Position numbers and translations under genes: made by a program
Notes under the pieces: model-generated
Seen by the model: only the letters and a program-made list of their open reading frames with translations
The model's database searches: none
Told to the model about the DNA's origin: nothing
NCBI RefSeq assembly: GCF_900637305.1
Contig: NZ_LR134365.1
Coordinates: 642,047 to 706,046 of the forward strand
Reading direction: 5' to 3'
Origin: Cardiobacterium hominis
GTDB taxonomy: Bacteria; Pseudomonadota; Gammaproteobacteria; Cardiobacteriales; Cardiobacteriaceae
DNA length: 64,000 nucleotides
Shown here: in pieces, positions 47,100 to 56,180 of the stretch
Layout of the letters: each line of letters opens with the position of its first letter
How positions within the stretch are numbered: the stretch's first letter is position 1

Positions 47100-47762
47100 T
47101 CAGGCGTCTTTCAGCTTCGCCCAGTCATGCACCCTCACGCCGCGCTGATCCCACACTAGCACCGCTTCCTGCTCCAGTTGCTTGAGCAGGCGCGACAAGG
47201 TTTCCGGACGGATGGCGAGATATTCAGCGAGGTCTTTCTTGTTGATATCCAAAGGATAAAGCGTGCCGTTTTTGCGCTCACCCTGCATATGGTCGCGCAA
47301 ATAATGCAGCAGGCGGGTGCGGGCGTCGAAAACGCTCAACATCTCAATCTGCGAGCTCAAAATCTGCACGTATTCCGCCATCGTTCCCATGATGGCGAGG
47401 CATAACTCCACGTTTTTCAAGAGAATATCGCGGAATTCGCGGTTGCTGATGACCAGCAGTTCGGTGTCCTCGGTGGCAATCGCGTTGGCGGGGTAGGTGT
47501 CGTGGCGCATGAACATCAGCGCCTCGCCGAAACTCTGGCCGCGGCTGAACAGCTTGACCGTCTTCTCCTTGCCGTCCGGCGCGGAAAAATAAAGGCGCAC
47601 CGTGCCGGAGAGGACGATGAAAAAATCCGTCGTTTTCTGATTTTTGGTGAAAACCATGCTGCCCGCGGAATAACGGCGGCGGTGCTGGTGGCGGGTCAGC
47701 CGTTCGCGTTCGGCGGGCGACAACGGCGCAAGAAGGTAATGTTTTTCAAAGATATCAGCCAT
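47100..47762 (-). CDS. Crp/Fnr-family transcriptional regulator (Dnr-like)
   Basis: 220 residues. Cyclic-nucleotide-binding-like beta domain (FIVLSGTVRLYFSAPDGKEKTVKLF, GQSFGEALMF), a long dimer helix, and a C-terminal HTH (INKKDLAEYLAIRPETLSRLLKQLEQE). The four cysteines of FNR are missing; the protein has a single Cys in the dimer helix (ELCLAIMG). This fits the Dnr/NO-responsive or general CRP/FNR branch rather than an oxygen-sensing FNR. The FNR-type box before aniA is a plausible target, by inference only. Confidence 0.85.
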   Translation of the reverse strand: MADIFEKHYLLAPLSPAERERLTRHQHRRRYSAGSMVFTKNQKTTDFFIVLSGTVRLYFSAPDGKEKTVKLFSRGQSFGEALMFMRHDTYPANAIATEDTELLVISNREFRDILLKNVELCLAIMGTMAEYVQILSSQIEMLSVFDARTRLLHYLRDHMQGERKNGTLYPLDINKKDLAEYLAIRPETLSRLLKQLEQEAVLVWDQRGVRVHDWAKLKDA

Positions 47763-47813
47763 GACGACACCTGCGGGCAGAGAAGAACCCCGCCATTATA
47801 GACGCAAAGCGGA

Positions 47814-48560
47814 CTATGTCGCTCCCGAATGCGCCCGCCACTCCAGCCCCGCCGCATCCAGCAACTCACGCGCGGCGGCGAGCGCTTCCGCGACCGCTTC
47901 AGGCGCGCCATCAAAGCCCAATTCACATTCAAAATGCAGCTTCGGCAGACTGGAAACCGCGACCTGCGGGCAGCGCGCCTCCAGCTCGCGCATGACGGGC
48001 GCCAGCAGACTTTCCGGCGCGAACACATCCAGCGCCGCATAATGCTGCGGGCGGCCGTCCGCAAGATAAAACGTATCCAGCACCCAATGCATCATCGGCT
48101 GCGCCATCTGCGGGAAGCCCGGCACGCAGTGAATGCCGCGCAAAGAAAAACCCGGTATCCCATTGACCGGATTGGGAATCAGGCTCGCGCCCTGCGGAAA
48201 ATGAATCAGCTCGCGCCGCCCCGGCGTGAACTCGTCCGCGCCATACTTGGCGAGCAGCAGCGCCTCGCCTTCCGGATGAAACGCGAGCGGCACGCCGCAG
48301 GCCGCGGCGACGGACTGCCGCGTGCGGTCATCCGGCGTCGCGCCGATACCGCCAAAACTCAGCACCACCTCGCCGTCGTCCAGCGCGCGGCGGTAATGCG
48401 CGACCAGCGCGTCGGCGTCGTCGCCCAGAAAATGCACCGCCGAGAGACGCAGCCCGCGCGTCGCAAACGCCGCGCGCGCGTTGGCAAAATGCACATCCTG
48501 CCGCCGCCCGCTCAAAATCTCGTTGCCAATCACCAACAGCTGAAAACGCTTACTTGTCAT
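47814..48560 (-). CDS. Molybdopterin-binding domain protein (CinA N-terminal-like)
   Basis: 248 residues. The MoCF fold: LLVIGNEILSGRRQDVHFAN, FLGDDADALVAHYRRAL, and LSFGGIGATPDDRTRQSVAAACG, where CinA and MoaB read GGLGPTxDD. This is the stand-alone CinA-like domain without the C-terminal deamidase. Its function in this form is not known. It overlaps the EamA gene by 11 bp, so both are probably one unit. Confidence 0.8.
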   Translation of the reverse strand: MTSKRFQLLVIGNEILSGRRQDVHFANARAAFATRGLRLSAVHFLGDDADALVAHYRRALDDGEVVLSFGGIGATPDDRTRQSVAAACGVPLAFHPEGEALLLAKYGADEFTPGRRELIHFPQGASLIPNPVNGIPGFSLRGIHCVPGFPQMAQPMMHWVLDTFYLADGRPQHYAALDVFAPESLLAPVMRELEARCPQVAVSSLPKLHFECELGFDGAPEAVAEALAAARELLDAAGLEWRAHSGAT

Positions 48561-49014
48561 AACCTTGCTCCGTAACCTGAGAAACCGGCGCGGCAGACGG
48601 CAGCGCCAGACAAATCACGCCGACGACGATCAGCACGATGCCGAGCCACTCGCGAGCGCTCAAACGCTCGCCCAAAAACGTCACCGAAAACAAAGCGACG
48701 AACACCACCGAGAGCTTGTCCACCGGCGCCACATGCGACGCCTGCCCCAGTTGCAACGCCTTGAAATAAAAAAGCCACGACAGCCCCGTCGCCGCAGCGG
48801 AAAGCGCGAGGAACAGCCACTGCCTGCCGCCGACCGCCGCCAGCGGTTGCCACTTGCCGAGAAAACTCACCCACAGCGCGACAATGCCGACAATAAACAG
48901 CGTGCGGATGAACGTCGCAAAATCACTGTCCAGCCCCTGCAAGCCGAGCTTGGCGAAAACAGCAGTAAGCGCGGCAAACAGCGCCGACAACAGCGCAAAA
49001 AACAACCAGGACAT
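48550..49014 (-). CDS. EamA-family membrane protein (half-size DMT transporter)
   Basis: 154 residues from MSWLFFALLSALFAALTAVFAKLG (start chosen for its ggaggttgcg site). One EamA unit with five membrane helices: GLSWLFYFKALQLGQASHVAPVDKLSVVFVALFSVTFLGERL and LGIVLIVVGVICLAL. Half-size members act as dimers. Substrate unknown. Confidence 0.85.
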   Translation of the reverse strand: MSWLFFALLSALFAALTAVFAKLGLQGLDSDFATFIRTLFIVGIVALWVSFLGKWQPLAAVGGRQWLFLALSAAATGLSWLFYFKALQLGQASHVAPVDKLSVVFVALFSVTFLGERLSAREWLGIVLIVVGVICLALPSAAPVSQVTEQGYDK

Positions 49015-49112
49015 CGCAACCTCCACGAAAAACAGCCGCCATCATACGCCAAAGCGCCCCGCATGAGCCGCCGCCACAACAAAACGCGACCCGAGCATAG
49101 GAAACGATGCGC

Positions 49113-49118
49113 TATAAT
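49113..49118 (+). promoter_or_regulatory. -10 element of the dsbC-like gene
   Basis: Perfect TATAAT in gcgctataatccgcg, 32 bp before the ATG; no clear -35. The divergent EamA gene starts about 100 bp away. Confidence 0.5.
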
Positions 49119-49149
49119 CCGCGACCTTTCCCCCATGACAGAGAAAAAC

Positions 49150-49842
49150 ATGAAAAAAACCATTTCCCTGACCCTGTTGGCACTCGCTGCCGCCGCGCAC
49201 GCCGACGACGCCGCCATCACCCAAAAACTGCACGCCTTCGGCCTGAAAACCGTAGAAATCGGCGACAGCCCCGTGCCCGGCCTGCGCAGCGTCATCACCG
49301 AGCAGGGCATCTTCTACGCGACCGAAGACGGCAAATACTACCTGCAAGGCGACCTGGTCGAACTCGGCGACAACGGCCCGATCGACCTCAGTAACCGCCC
49401 GCTCCTGCCCAAACTCGAAGCGCTCAAGGACGAAATGATCCTCTTCCCGGCGAAAAACGAAAAATACGCCATCACCGTCTTCTTCGACTCCTCCTGCCAC
49501 TACTGCCAACTGCTGCACAAAGACATTGGCGCGCTCAACGAACGCGGCATCACCGTGCGCTACCTCGCCTTCCCGCGTAGCGGCACCGGCAGCAAAATCG
49601 CCCGCCAAATGGAAACCGTCTTCAGCGCGCCGGAAAACCGCGCCAAACTGCTGGAAGACCTGGAAAGCGGCAAAGACATCGCCGAAACCCGCGCCGACAA
49701 AGTAAAAAAACACTACCAGCTCGGCCACCAGTTAGGCGTGCAGGGCACCCCCGCCATCATCACCCCGAAAGGCGCGCTCATCCCCGGCTACTACAAACCG
49801 GACGACCTGCTGAAACTGCTGCAAAAAGAGACTTCCTCCTGA
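49150..49842 (+). CDS. dsbC: Thiol:disulfide interchange protein DsbC
   Basis: 230 residues. Signal peptide MKKTISLTLLALAAAAHA, an N-terminal dimerisation domain (VEIGDSPVPGLRSVITEQGIFYATEDGKYYLQGDL), and a thioredoxin domain with active site CHYC (116-119; E. coli DsbC has CGYC) and cis-Pro loop GVQGTPAII. It isomerises wrong disulfides in periplasmic proteins. Confidence 0.93.
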   Translation: MKKTISLTLLALAAAAHADDAAITQKLHAFGLKTVEIGDSPVPGLRSVITEQGIFYATEDGKYYLQGDLVELGDNGPIDLSNRPLLPKLEALKDEMILFPAKNEKYAITVFFDSSCHYCQLLHKDIGALNERGITVRYLAFPRSGTGSKIARQMETVFSAPENRAKLLEDLESGKDIAETRADKVKKHYQLGHQLGVQGTPAIITPKGALIPGYYKPDDLLKLLQKETSS

Positions 49843-49855
49843 AGCCTTTAGCCTG

Positions 49856-49884
49856 AAAAAAAAGCGCCCATCGGGGCGCTTTTC
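49856..49884 (+). terminator. Intrinsic terminator of dsbC
   Basis: Stem aaaagcgccc/ggggcgctttt with loop atc, 13 bp after the stop, with T-run. Confidence 0.85.
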
Positions 49885-50162
49885 TTATGTCTACGCACCC
49901 TCCGTCGCATAAAGTGCCCCTTGGCGCACCGTTCCCACGGGATGCGTGCGAAGCCAGGCATGCGTTTCTACACCGAGCAAATGGCAGCGGTGTCGTAAAA
50001 GCCCCTCTCCCTTTGGGACAAGCATTGCTCGCGCAAGCGAGAGAGGGGTTGGGGTGAGGGCTATAGCGATATCTATGATAAGGAGCGATACCGTACAGAA
50101 CCCTATGCAGAGCGCCCTCAAGCGGCGCTACCATAACGCGCCAATCCCAACCGGAGCGCCCC
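49885..50162. repeat. Gene-free gap before cas3 with an inverted copy of the GC-rich repeat core
   Basis: At about 49996-50060 the sequence agcccctctccc...gggacaagcattgctcgcgcaagcgagagaggggttggggtgaggg is the inverse of the cores at 4889-4975 and 16679-16767. It is followed by tatagcgatatc. The remainder shows no gene and no CRISPR repeat. cas3 thus has repeat DNA directly upstream. Confidence 0.65.
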
Positions 50163-52406
50163 ATGCCCACCTACTACGGTCACTCCGCCGAAAACCGCCC
50201 GCAGAGCGACTGGCAAACCCTGAAAAGCCACGCCGAAAACGTCGCCGCGCTTGCCGCCCAATTCGCCGAACCCTTCGGCGCCGCCGACATCGCCCGCTAC
50301 ACCGGCCTCCTGCACGACCTCGGCAAATACAGCGACCCCTTCCAATTGCGCCTTGCCGGTTCGCCGCAGCGCGTTGATCACGCTACCGCTGGCGCCAAAG
50401 AAGCCATCGCCCGCTGGCAGCTGATGGGCAAACTGATGGCGTACTGCATCGCCGGGCACCACGCCGGACTTGCCAACGGCAGCGGCGAAGGCAAAGGCCG
50501 CAGCACCCTGCAAGAACGCCTCGCCGCCGAAGTCCCGCCGCTCAATGCCGTCTGGCAAACGGAAATCCCGCTGCCGGAGCACATCGCCGCGCCGCCGCTC
50601 AAACCCAACCCCAAATACCGCGGCTTCACGCAGGCCTTCTTCACCCGCATGCTCTACTCCTGTCTGGTCGATGCCGACTACCTCGACACCGAAGCCTTCT
50701 ACGCCAAACTGGAAAACAAGACCGTCGAGCGCGGCGACTACCCCGCCCTAAGCGCGCTGCAACAGGCCTTTGCGCAGCACTTACAAAACACCCGCGCCAA
50801 AGCACAAAACAGCAAAGGCGGCCAGGCCGAACTGAACCGCCTGCGCAGCGAAATCCTCGAGCACGCACAACAACAAGCAGCGCTCCCGCCCGGCCTCTTT
50901 ACCCTGACCGTGCCCACCGGCGGCGGCAAAACCTACACCTCGATGGCGTTCGCCCTCGAACACGCGCGCCAGTACGGCCAGCGGCGCATCATCTACGTCG
51001 TGCCGTTTACCACCATCATCGAACAGAACGCCGCCGCATTCCGCCAAGCCTTTGGCGCACTCGGCGAGGCGGCGGTACTGGAACATCACAGCACCTTCGA
51101 CGACAGCACACTCCTAGACCGCGACAGCCGCGACAAACTGCGCCACGCCACAGAAAACTGGGACGCGCCCGTCATCATCACCACCGCCGTACAATTCTTC
51201 GAAAGCCTCTTTGCCGACCGCGCCTCGCGCTGCCGCAAACTGCACAACATCGCGAACAGCATCATCATCCTCGACGAAGCGCAAATGCTGCCGCTGCACC
51301 TCTTGCGCCCGGTCATGGCGGCAATCGACGAACTGGCGCGCAACTACCGCTGCAGCGTCGTCATGTGTACCGCGACCCAGCCTGCCATCAGCGCCGACAA
51401 CGGCTTCTACGGCGGCTTTGAAGACGTGCGCGAAATCGCCCCCGAACCGGCACGCCTCTACGCCGCCTTGCGCCGCACCACCGTGCGACACATCGGCAAA
51501 CAAAGCGACGCCGAATTACTCGAACAACTCAGCGCGCAGCCGCAACTCCTCATCATCGTCAATAACCGCCGTCACGCGCGCAGCCTCTACGACAGCGCCA
51601 AACACCTTGACGGCACCTACCACCTCACCACCCTGATGTGCGCCGCCCACCGCAGCCAAACGCTGGAAACCATCCGCGCGCGGCTGGCAGCGGGCGAACC
51701 CTGCCGCCTCATTGCCACCTCGCTGATCGAAGCAGGCGTGGACGTCAGCTTCCCGCGCCTGATGCGGGCGGAGGCGGGTGCGGACGCCATCGCGCAAGCC
51801 GCCGGGCGCTGCAACCGCGAAAACCAGTGGCAAGCCGAAGACAGCGAAGTGCTGATCTTCTGCCCGGAAGAACAGTGGAAAGCGCCGCCGGAACTGGCGA
51901 CCTTTGCCGCCTGCATGCGCGGCATCGTGCGTCAATACGGCGCCGACCTGCTCAGCCCGGACGCCATCACCGCATACTTCGCCGACATCTATCACTTTGC
52001 CGGTAACGAACTGGACAAACACCGCATTCTGGAAGAAATCCAGAACGCGGGACGCGAACTCAATTTCCCCTTCCAGACCATCGCCGACAAATGCCGCGTC
52101 ATCGAAAGCAAACACATGCTGCCCGTGCTTATCCCGTTCAACGCCGAAGCCGAACAACTGATTAACGCCCTCGAACACGCCGACACCATCGGCGGCCTGC
52201 TGCGAAAATTACAGCGCTACACCGTGCAAGTGCCGGAAAGCACGCTGCGCGAGCTGAGCAAAGCGGGGCTGGTTGAAGTCATCAACGCCAAACACTTCGG
52301 CAACCAGTTCTACGCCCTCGTGCCGGGCTCGTCGCTTTACGACGCGGCGGCCGGGCTATCCTGGGACAATACGGTGTTTATCGAGGCGGAAAAATCCGTG
52401 CTGTAA
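50163..52406 (+). CDS. cas3: CRISPR-associated helicase/nuclease Cas3 (type I-C-like), solitary
   Basis: 747 residues and intact. The N-terminal HD nuclease domain has His23 (KSHAENV), HDLGK at 51-55 and GHHAG at 98-102. The SF2 helicase follows: Walker A PTGGGKT (251-257), DEAQ at 371-374, TATQP, LIATSLIEAGVDVSFP and QAAGRCNRE. The C-terminus is a Cas3 tail (LLRKLQRYTVQVPE). Fused HD-helicase of this size is typical of type I-C. In such loci cas5, cas8c, cas7, cas4, cas1 and cas2 follow; here a broken NmrA copy follows 18 bp later. The type I-C-like array at 63379-63610 is 11 kb away. Cas3 needs Cascade to be recruited, so it is inactive unless the other genes lie outside the window. Confidence 0.93.
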   Translation: MPTYYGHSAENRPQSDWQTLKSHAENVAALAAQFAEPFGAADIARYTGLLHDLGKYSDPFQLRLAGSPQRVDHATAGAKEAIARWQLMGKLMAYCIAGHHAGLANGSGEGKGRSTLQERLAAEVPPLNAVWQTEIPLPEHIAAPPLKPNPKYRGFTQAFFTRMLYSCLVDADYLDTEAFYAKLENKTVERGDYPALSALQQAFAQHLQNTRAKAQNSKGGQAELNRLRSEILEHAQQQAALPPGLFTLTVPTGGGKTYTSMAFALEHARQYGQRRIIYVVPFTTIIEQNAAAFRQAFGALGEAAVLEHHSTFDDSTLLDRDSRDKLRHATENWDAPVIITTAVQFFESLFADRASRCRKLHNIANSIIILDEAQMLPLHLLRPVMAAIDELARNYRCSVVMCTATQPAISADNGFYGGFEDVREIAPEPARLYAALRRTTVRHIGKQSDAELLEQLSAQPQLLIIVNNRRHARSLYDSAKHLDGTYHLTTLMCAAHRSQTLETIRARLAAGEPCRLIATSLIEAGVDVSFPRLMRAEAGADAIAQAAGRCNRENQWQAEDSEVLIFCPEEQWKAPPELATFAACMRGIVRQYGADLLSPDAITAYFADIYHFAGNELDKHRILEEIQNAGRELNFPFQTIADKCRVIESKHMLPVLIPFNAEAEQLINALEHADTIGGLLRKLQRYTVQVPESTLRELSKAGLVEVINAKHFGNQFYALVPGSSLYDAAAGLSWDNTVFIEAEKSVL

Positions 52407-52423
52407 CGGCTGGTTTAGTCGGT

Positions 52424-53077
52424 CACGATGCTGCTTGGCGTGCTGCCTTTCGTGGCGCAGACAGCGCCTTTCTCATGACCCCTCTCATGACCCCGCCCAC
52501 CCCGCCGAACGACTCGGACGAATTCGCCCTCGGCTGCGCGCTCGCCGATGCCGCCGTCGCCGCAGGCGTGCCGCACCTCATCTTCAGCACGCTGGAAAAC
52601 GTCGCCGCCATCAGCCACGGCGACAAATACGCGCCGCACTTCACCGACAAGGCGCGCATCGCCGACCACATCCGCGGGCTGCCGGTGGCGCACAGCTTCA
52701 TCATGCTGGCGTTTTTCTACACCAACCTGCTCGAATACTACATCCCGCGCCGCGAGGGCGACACGCTGCTGTTGCCCATCTACCTGCCGGAAGACTATCG
52801 CGCGCCCTTCGTTGATCCGCTCACCGCCACCGGCCCGGCGATCGCGGAAATTCTCGCCCGGCCCGCGCAATACCAGGGACAAACCCTGCCCGTTATCGGC
52901 GACATCCTCTCGCCGCGCGACATCGTCGCCACCTTCAGCCGCGTCACCGGCATCGACGCCGGTTATCCGCTGCGCCTGCTGAAAGCCTACCTCATCACCT
53001 GGCCAGTCGCCTTCGCCAGCCTGCTGCTGGTGCGGCCACTGGTGGTGAAGTGGGTGGCCGCCTCTATTACTGACTGA
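52424..53077 (+). pseudogene. Chimeric remnant: truncated NmrA-like copy fused to the end of a DUF2798-like membrane protein
   Basis: From about 52424 the frame matches the 36427 gene from residue 57 (VGHDAAWRAAFRGADSAFLM) to VTGI near 52955, with high DNA identity but a 12-bp tandem duplication (ctcatgacccct) at 52472-52495. It then switches to YPLRLLKAYLITWPVAFASLLLVRPLVVKW, which resembles the last helix of DUF2798 proteins. The Rossmann start is missing. A short frame could be translated from 52475, but no function is expected. Confidence 0.8.
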
Positions 53078-53132
53078 CCCGCCGAGGCAATACCAGCAAA
53101 ATCACCGTGCCGGGCTGGATGCTGAAGGCAGT

Positions 53133-53501
53133 TTACTGAGGCGCGTTATTATTCATTGTCCAGCAATCGGTAATTTTGCCGTCGCGTATTTTCAGAAAAT
53201 CCGCACCAACCTTGACGGCACTTTTTTCGCCAATAGTCGCAGTAACACGCCAATAAGCGGAAATAACAGCGCCATCCTGGAATGGACCAAGCACAATCTC
53301 ATAATGCAGCGAATCCGCTTTGGCGCGGATAGTGGAAATCCAGGCTTTTGCGCTGGCAATATCCATAACAGGCGCAGGCGGCTGGGTAGAATCTGCGGTC
53401 AAATGCGCTTTAAAGTCAGGCGAGAGAATATCGTCGGCAATATCGAGATTGCCATTCCACATTTGAGTCCATGCGCCATAAATTCGTTGAGCATCGGTCA
53501 T
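53133..53501 (-). CDS. SnoaL/NTF2-like protein
   Basis: 122 residues from MTDAQRIYGAWTQMWNGNLD with an aatgaggatgttt leader. The cone-like NTF2 fold is suggested by IADDILSPDFKAHL, ASAKAWISTIRAK, AVISAYWRVTATIGEKS and ADFLKIRDGKITDCW, the SnoaL-like ester cyclase/ketosteroid isomerase pattern. Function cannot be specified. It sits between two rearranged patches and is itself intact, with lower GC than its neighbours. Confidence 0.75.
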   Translation of the reverse strand: MTDAQRIYGAWTQMWNGNLDIADDILSPDFKAHLTADSTQPPAPVMDIASAKAWISTIRAKADSLHYEIVLGPFQDGAVISAYWRVTATIGEKSAVKVGADFLKIRDGKITDCWTMNNNAPQ

Positions 53502-53676
53502 AAACATCCTCATTAAAAAACGGGTTACAGGTAAAACAAGCCAAGTCCGGCTTCCCGCCGCATAGTTTTGGGCAAACCACACCTGCTGTCAATCAACCGG
53601 CTTTACCAGACTCGCCTGCATCCTGACAAACCACAAAACCCCTTACTTAATCCTTAACCAAGACAGGAGACAAAGG

Positions 53677-54110
53677 CGCGGGGCATAGCGCCGCGGGCAA
53701 CCCACGCGAGCCTGCTGAGCCGTCTGTAAGCCACGATGAAAAACCCCGCATAATGCACCTCCCCCACCTACGGAGACCCCGTCATGATCCAGATCCCGTC
53801 ATCCTGCTCACCCTCGGCTTCGCCGCCGCCATCGTTAACCCCGAAGCCTCGCTGCACCCGCAGCCCGCCGCAGAACAACCCGAAAAACCCGAAGTCGCCG
53901 TGAACGCACTCGCCGCCCCGGAGCGCATCACCGCCACCCTGCCGGAAAACATCCTCGACGCCAAACAGGCGGCGACCATCGCGCTGGACTACACCCCCGG
54001 CGACGAACAAACCTGGTATTTCGACCACGACGGCAACCCGACCGAAACCGCCAGCCCCGGCGGCTACTACCGCAAAGCATTGGGACAAACCGCCGACGGC
54101 CGCCGCGTCG
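53677..54110 (+). pseudogene. Truncated, frameshifted copy of the triple-repeat gene with its leader
   Basis: A copy of 38201-38639: GNAT-gene tail, leader, then ATG at 53784. One C is missing in codon 5 (atccagatcccgtc against atccagatccccgtc), shifting the frame, and the copy stops in GRRVG at 54110 where the DNA changes. The -10 region has also lost four bases. No useful protein can result. Confidence 0.9.
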
Positions 54111-54208
54111 GGCAGGGTCGCGTCGAGGTGTTTGGGGATGGCATCGGCGGCGGGGCGGCGATGGCGGGCAAGGTGCCGAGGGCAAGGAGCAGTTTTTTTA
54201 TGGGGTTC
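54111..54208 (-). pseudogene. Signal-peptide-like fragment of an unidentified exported protein
   Basis: On the minus strand, about 24 bp past argF, a ggagaacccc site is followed by ATA instead of ATG and then KKLLLALGTLPAIAAPPPMP before the frame meets the duplicated block at 54110. It looks like the 5' end of a secreted-protein gene removed by the rearrangement. Confidence 0.5.
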
Positions 54209-54232
54209 TCCGAAGGGGAATGTATGGGCGCT

Positions 54233-55228
54233 TTATGCTGTCAGCGTCGCCACCAGCAGCGCCTTGATGGTGTGCATGCGGTTTTCTGCCTGGTCGAAGG
54301 CGATGTTGGCGGCGCTGGCGAAGATGTCGTCGCTGATTTCGATGCCGTCGAGGCCGTGTTTTTGGTAGAAGTCGGCGCCTGCCGGGGTGTTGCGGTCGTG
54401 GTAGGCGGGCAGGCAGTGCATGATTTTTACTGCCGGGTTGTTGCAGGCGGCGACGCGCGTGGCGTCAATGCGGTAGGGCAGTAGTTGTTGTATGCGCGCT
54501 TCCCATTGGTTTTTGTCTTCGCCCATCGACAGCCAGACGTCGGTGTGCAGGTAGTCCACGCCCGCGACGTGTTGCGGGTCGTCGCTGATAGTGAGGCGCG
54601 CGCCGCTCTTTTCGGCGAGGCGGCGGGCTTGTGCGATGTGTTCGGCGGCGGGTTGTAGTGCGGCCGGGGCGATGATGCGCACGTCCATGCCCATTAGTGC
54701 GCCTGCCATGAGGAGCGAGTTGCCCATGTTGTAGCGCGCGTCGCCGAGGTAGGCGTAGGCGATGTCGGCGAGCGGTTTGGCGCTGTGCTCGCGCATGGTG
54801 AGCAGGTCGGCGAGCATTTGTGTCGGGTGCCAGGCTTCGGTCAGGCCGTTGTACACGGGAACGCCGGCGTGCGCCGCCAGCGTTTCGACGGTGCTTTGCG
54901 CGAAGCCGCGGTATTCGATGGCGTCGTAGAGGCGGCCGAGGACGCGCGCGGTGTCGGCAACGCTTTCTTTGTCGCCAAGCTGGCTGCTGCCGGGGCCGAG
55001 GTAGCTGCAATGTGCGCCTTGGTCAAAGCAGGCGACTTCAAAGGCGCAGCGGGTACGGGTCGAGGTTTTCTCGAAAATCAGGGCGATGTTTTTGCCGCCA
55101 AGGCGCGCGGTTTCGCTGCCCGCTTTTTTCGCGGCTTTGAGCGCGGCGGCACGGTCAAGCAGGTCGAGGATGGCTTCGCGCGGATGGTCGGCGAGTTTGA
55201 GCAGGCTGCGGTTTTTCCAGTAATTCAT
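54233..55228 (-). CDS. argF: Ornithine carbamoyltransferase
   Basis: 331 residues. It makes citrulline from ornithine and carbamoyl phosphate. The carbamoyl-phosphate loop STRTR is at 56-60, with [26 protein letters not shown], and the ornithine-side Cys in MHCLPAYHD. The start [12 protein letters not shown] follows ggagaacgcc; the longer frame overlaps mepA. No arc or arg neighbours are present, so the anabolic or catabolic role is not certain. Confidence 0.95.
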   Translation of the reverse strand: MNYWKNRSLLKLADHPREAILDLLDRAAALKAAKKAGSETARLGGKNIALIFEKTSTRTRCAFEVACFDQGAHCSYLGPGSSQLGDKESVADTARVLGRLYDAIEYRGFAQSTVETLAAHAGVPVYNGLTEAWHPTQMLADLLTMREHSAKPLADIAYAYLGDARYNMGNSLLMAGALMGMDVRIIAPAALQPAAEHIAQARRLAEKSGARLTISDDPQHVAGVDYLHTDVWLSMGEDKNQWEARIQQLLPYRIDATRVAACNNPAVKIMHCLPAYHDRNTPAGADFYQKHGLDGIEISDDIFASAANIAFDQAENRMHTIKALLVATLTA

Positions 55229-55298
55229 GGCGTTCTCCGGGGGAAAGCGCCGGATTGTGCGGTTTTTCGTGAAAACTGTCAAAGTGGCGGGTTTCGTG

Positions 55299-55304
55299 TA
55301 TGAT
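55299..55304 (+). promoter_or_regulatory. Possible -10 element for mepA
   Basis: TATGAT at 55299-55304 with a weak -35 ctgtca at 55276-55281, 17 bp apart. Confidence 0.35.
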
Positions 55305-55334
55305 TTCCGAACCGTAACACTTGTTTTTGTAACT

Positions 55335-56180
55335 ATGAAATTTTTGACGCTTTTTCTTGTCTTGTGCGCCACGGCGGCGCTCTCGAAGGATCCCGACAAG
55401 GTAAATGTATGGAGTATGCAGCGCGCGCCCGTCGGCGCGACGCCGCAGGCGGTGGGCAGCGCGGCGAACGGCTGCCAGCTCGGCGCGCAGATGCTGGAAG
55501 CGGAAGGCGATGGCTTCATCAGCATCCGCCGCTGGCGTAACCGCTTTTATAGTCAGCCGATTACGCTGAAACTGGTGCGCCGCGTCGGGCAGGAAGTGGC
55601 GACGATGCACGGCGCGAAAATCCTCATCGGCGATTTGAGCCAGCCGGTTGGCGGCGAGATGCCGTTTGGCCACAGCAGCCACCAGAACGGGCTGGACGTG
55701 GATATCTGGTTCTACGCCGTACCCGCAGGCAGTCAGCCGGACAAGGAAGTCGAGCCGCCGTCGATGGTCGATGGCGCGGCAGGCACGCTCGTCCCCGGAC
55801 TGTGGCAGGCCGCCTACCGCGACGCGCTCTACGCCGCCGCCACCTTCCCGGAAACCAATCGCATCTTCGTCAATCCCGTCATCAAGGCGCATTTGTGCGA
55901 CACGGAATCCGACACCCGCTGGCTACACAAAATCCGTCCGTGGATCGGCCACGACTCGCATTTCCACGTGCGCCTCAACTGCCCGCCTGGCAGCCCGGAA
56001 TGCGTCACCCAAGCCGCTATCCCGCCTGGCGACGGCTGCGATGCCGACCTCTACAAATGGGTCGCCGACCAGAGCGATGCCATCTTGAACCCCAAACCGC
56101 CGAAGCCGCCCAAGCCCAAACCGATTAAAACCCCGCCGGAAACCTGTACCGCCCTGCTCGCCCCGGAGCGTCGCCCATGA
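55335..56180 (+). CDS. mepA: Penicillin-insensitive murein DD-endopeptidase MepA
   Basis: 281 residues with a signal peptide ([17 protein letters not shown]). LAS-family zinc ligands: His113 and Asp121/123 in [16 protein letters not shown], and the HxH of [13 protein letters not shown]. It cuts D-Ala-meso-DAP cross-links in peptidoglycan. Cys pairs are conserved. A Pro/Lys tail ([11 protein letters not shown]) ends the protein. The stop overlaps the DUF1444 gene. Confidence 0.93.
   Translation: MKFLTLFLVLCATAALSKDPDKVNVWSMQRAPVGATPQAVGSAANGCQLGAQMLEAEGDGFISIRRWRNRFYSQPITLKLVRRVGQEVATMHGAKILIGDLSQPVGGEMPFGHSSHQNGLDVDIWFYAVPAGSQPDKEVEPPSMVDGAAGTLVPGLWQAAYRDALYAAATFPETNRIFVNPVIKAHLCDTESDTRWLHKIRPWIGHDSHFHVRLNCPPGSPECVTQAAIPPGDGCDADLYKWVADQSDAILNPKPPKPPKPKPIKTPPETCTALLAPERRP

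Noticed and set aside
53078..53132. Short frame ending KITVPGWMLKAVY before the SnoaL gene
   Set aside because: It may be a scrap of another gene, but about 18 codons are too few to identify.
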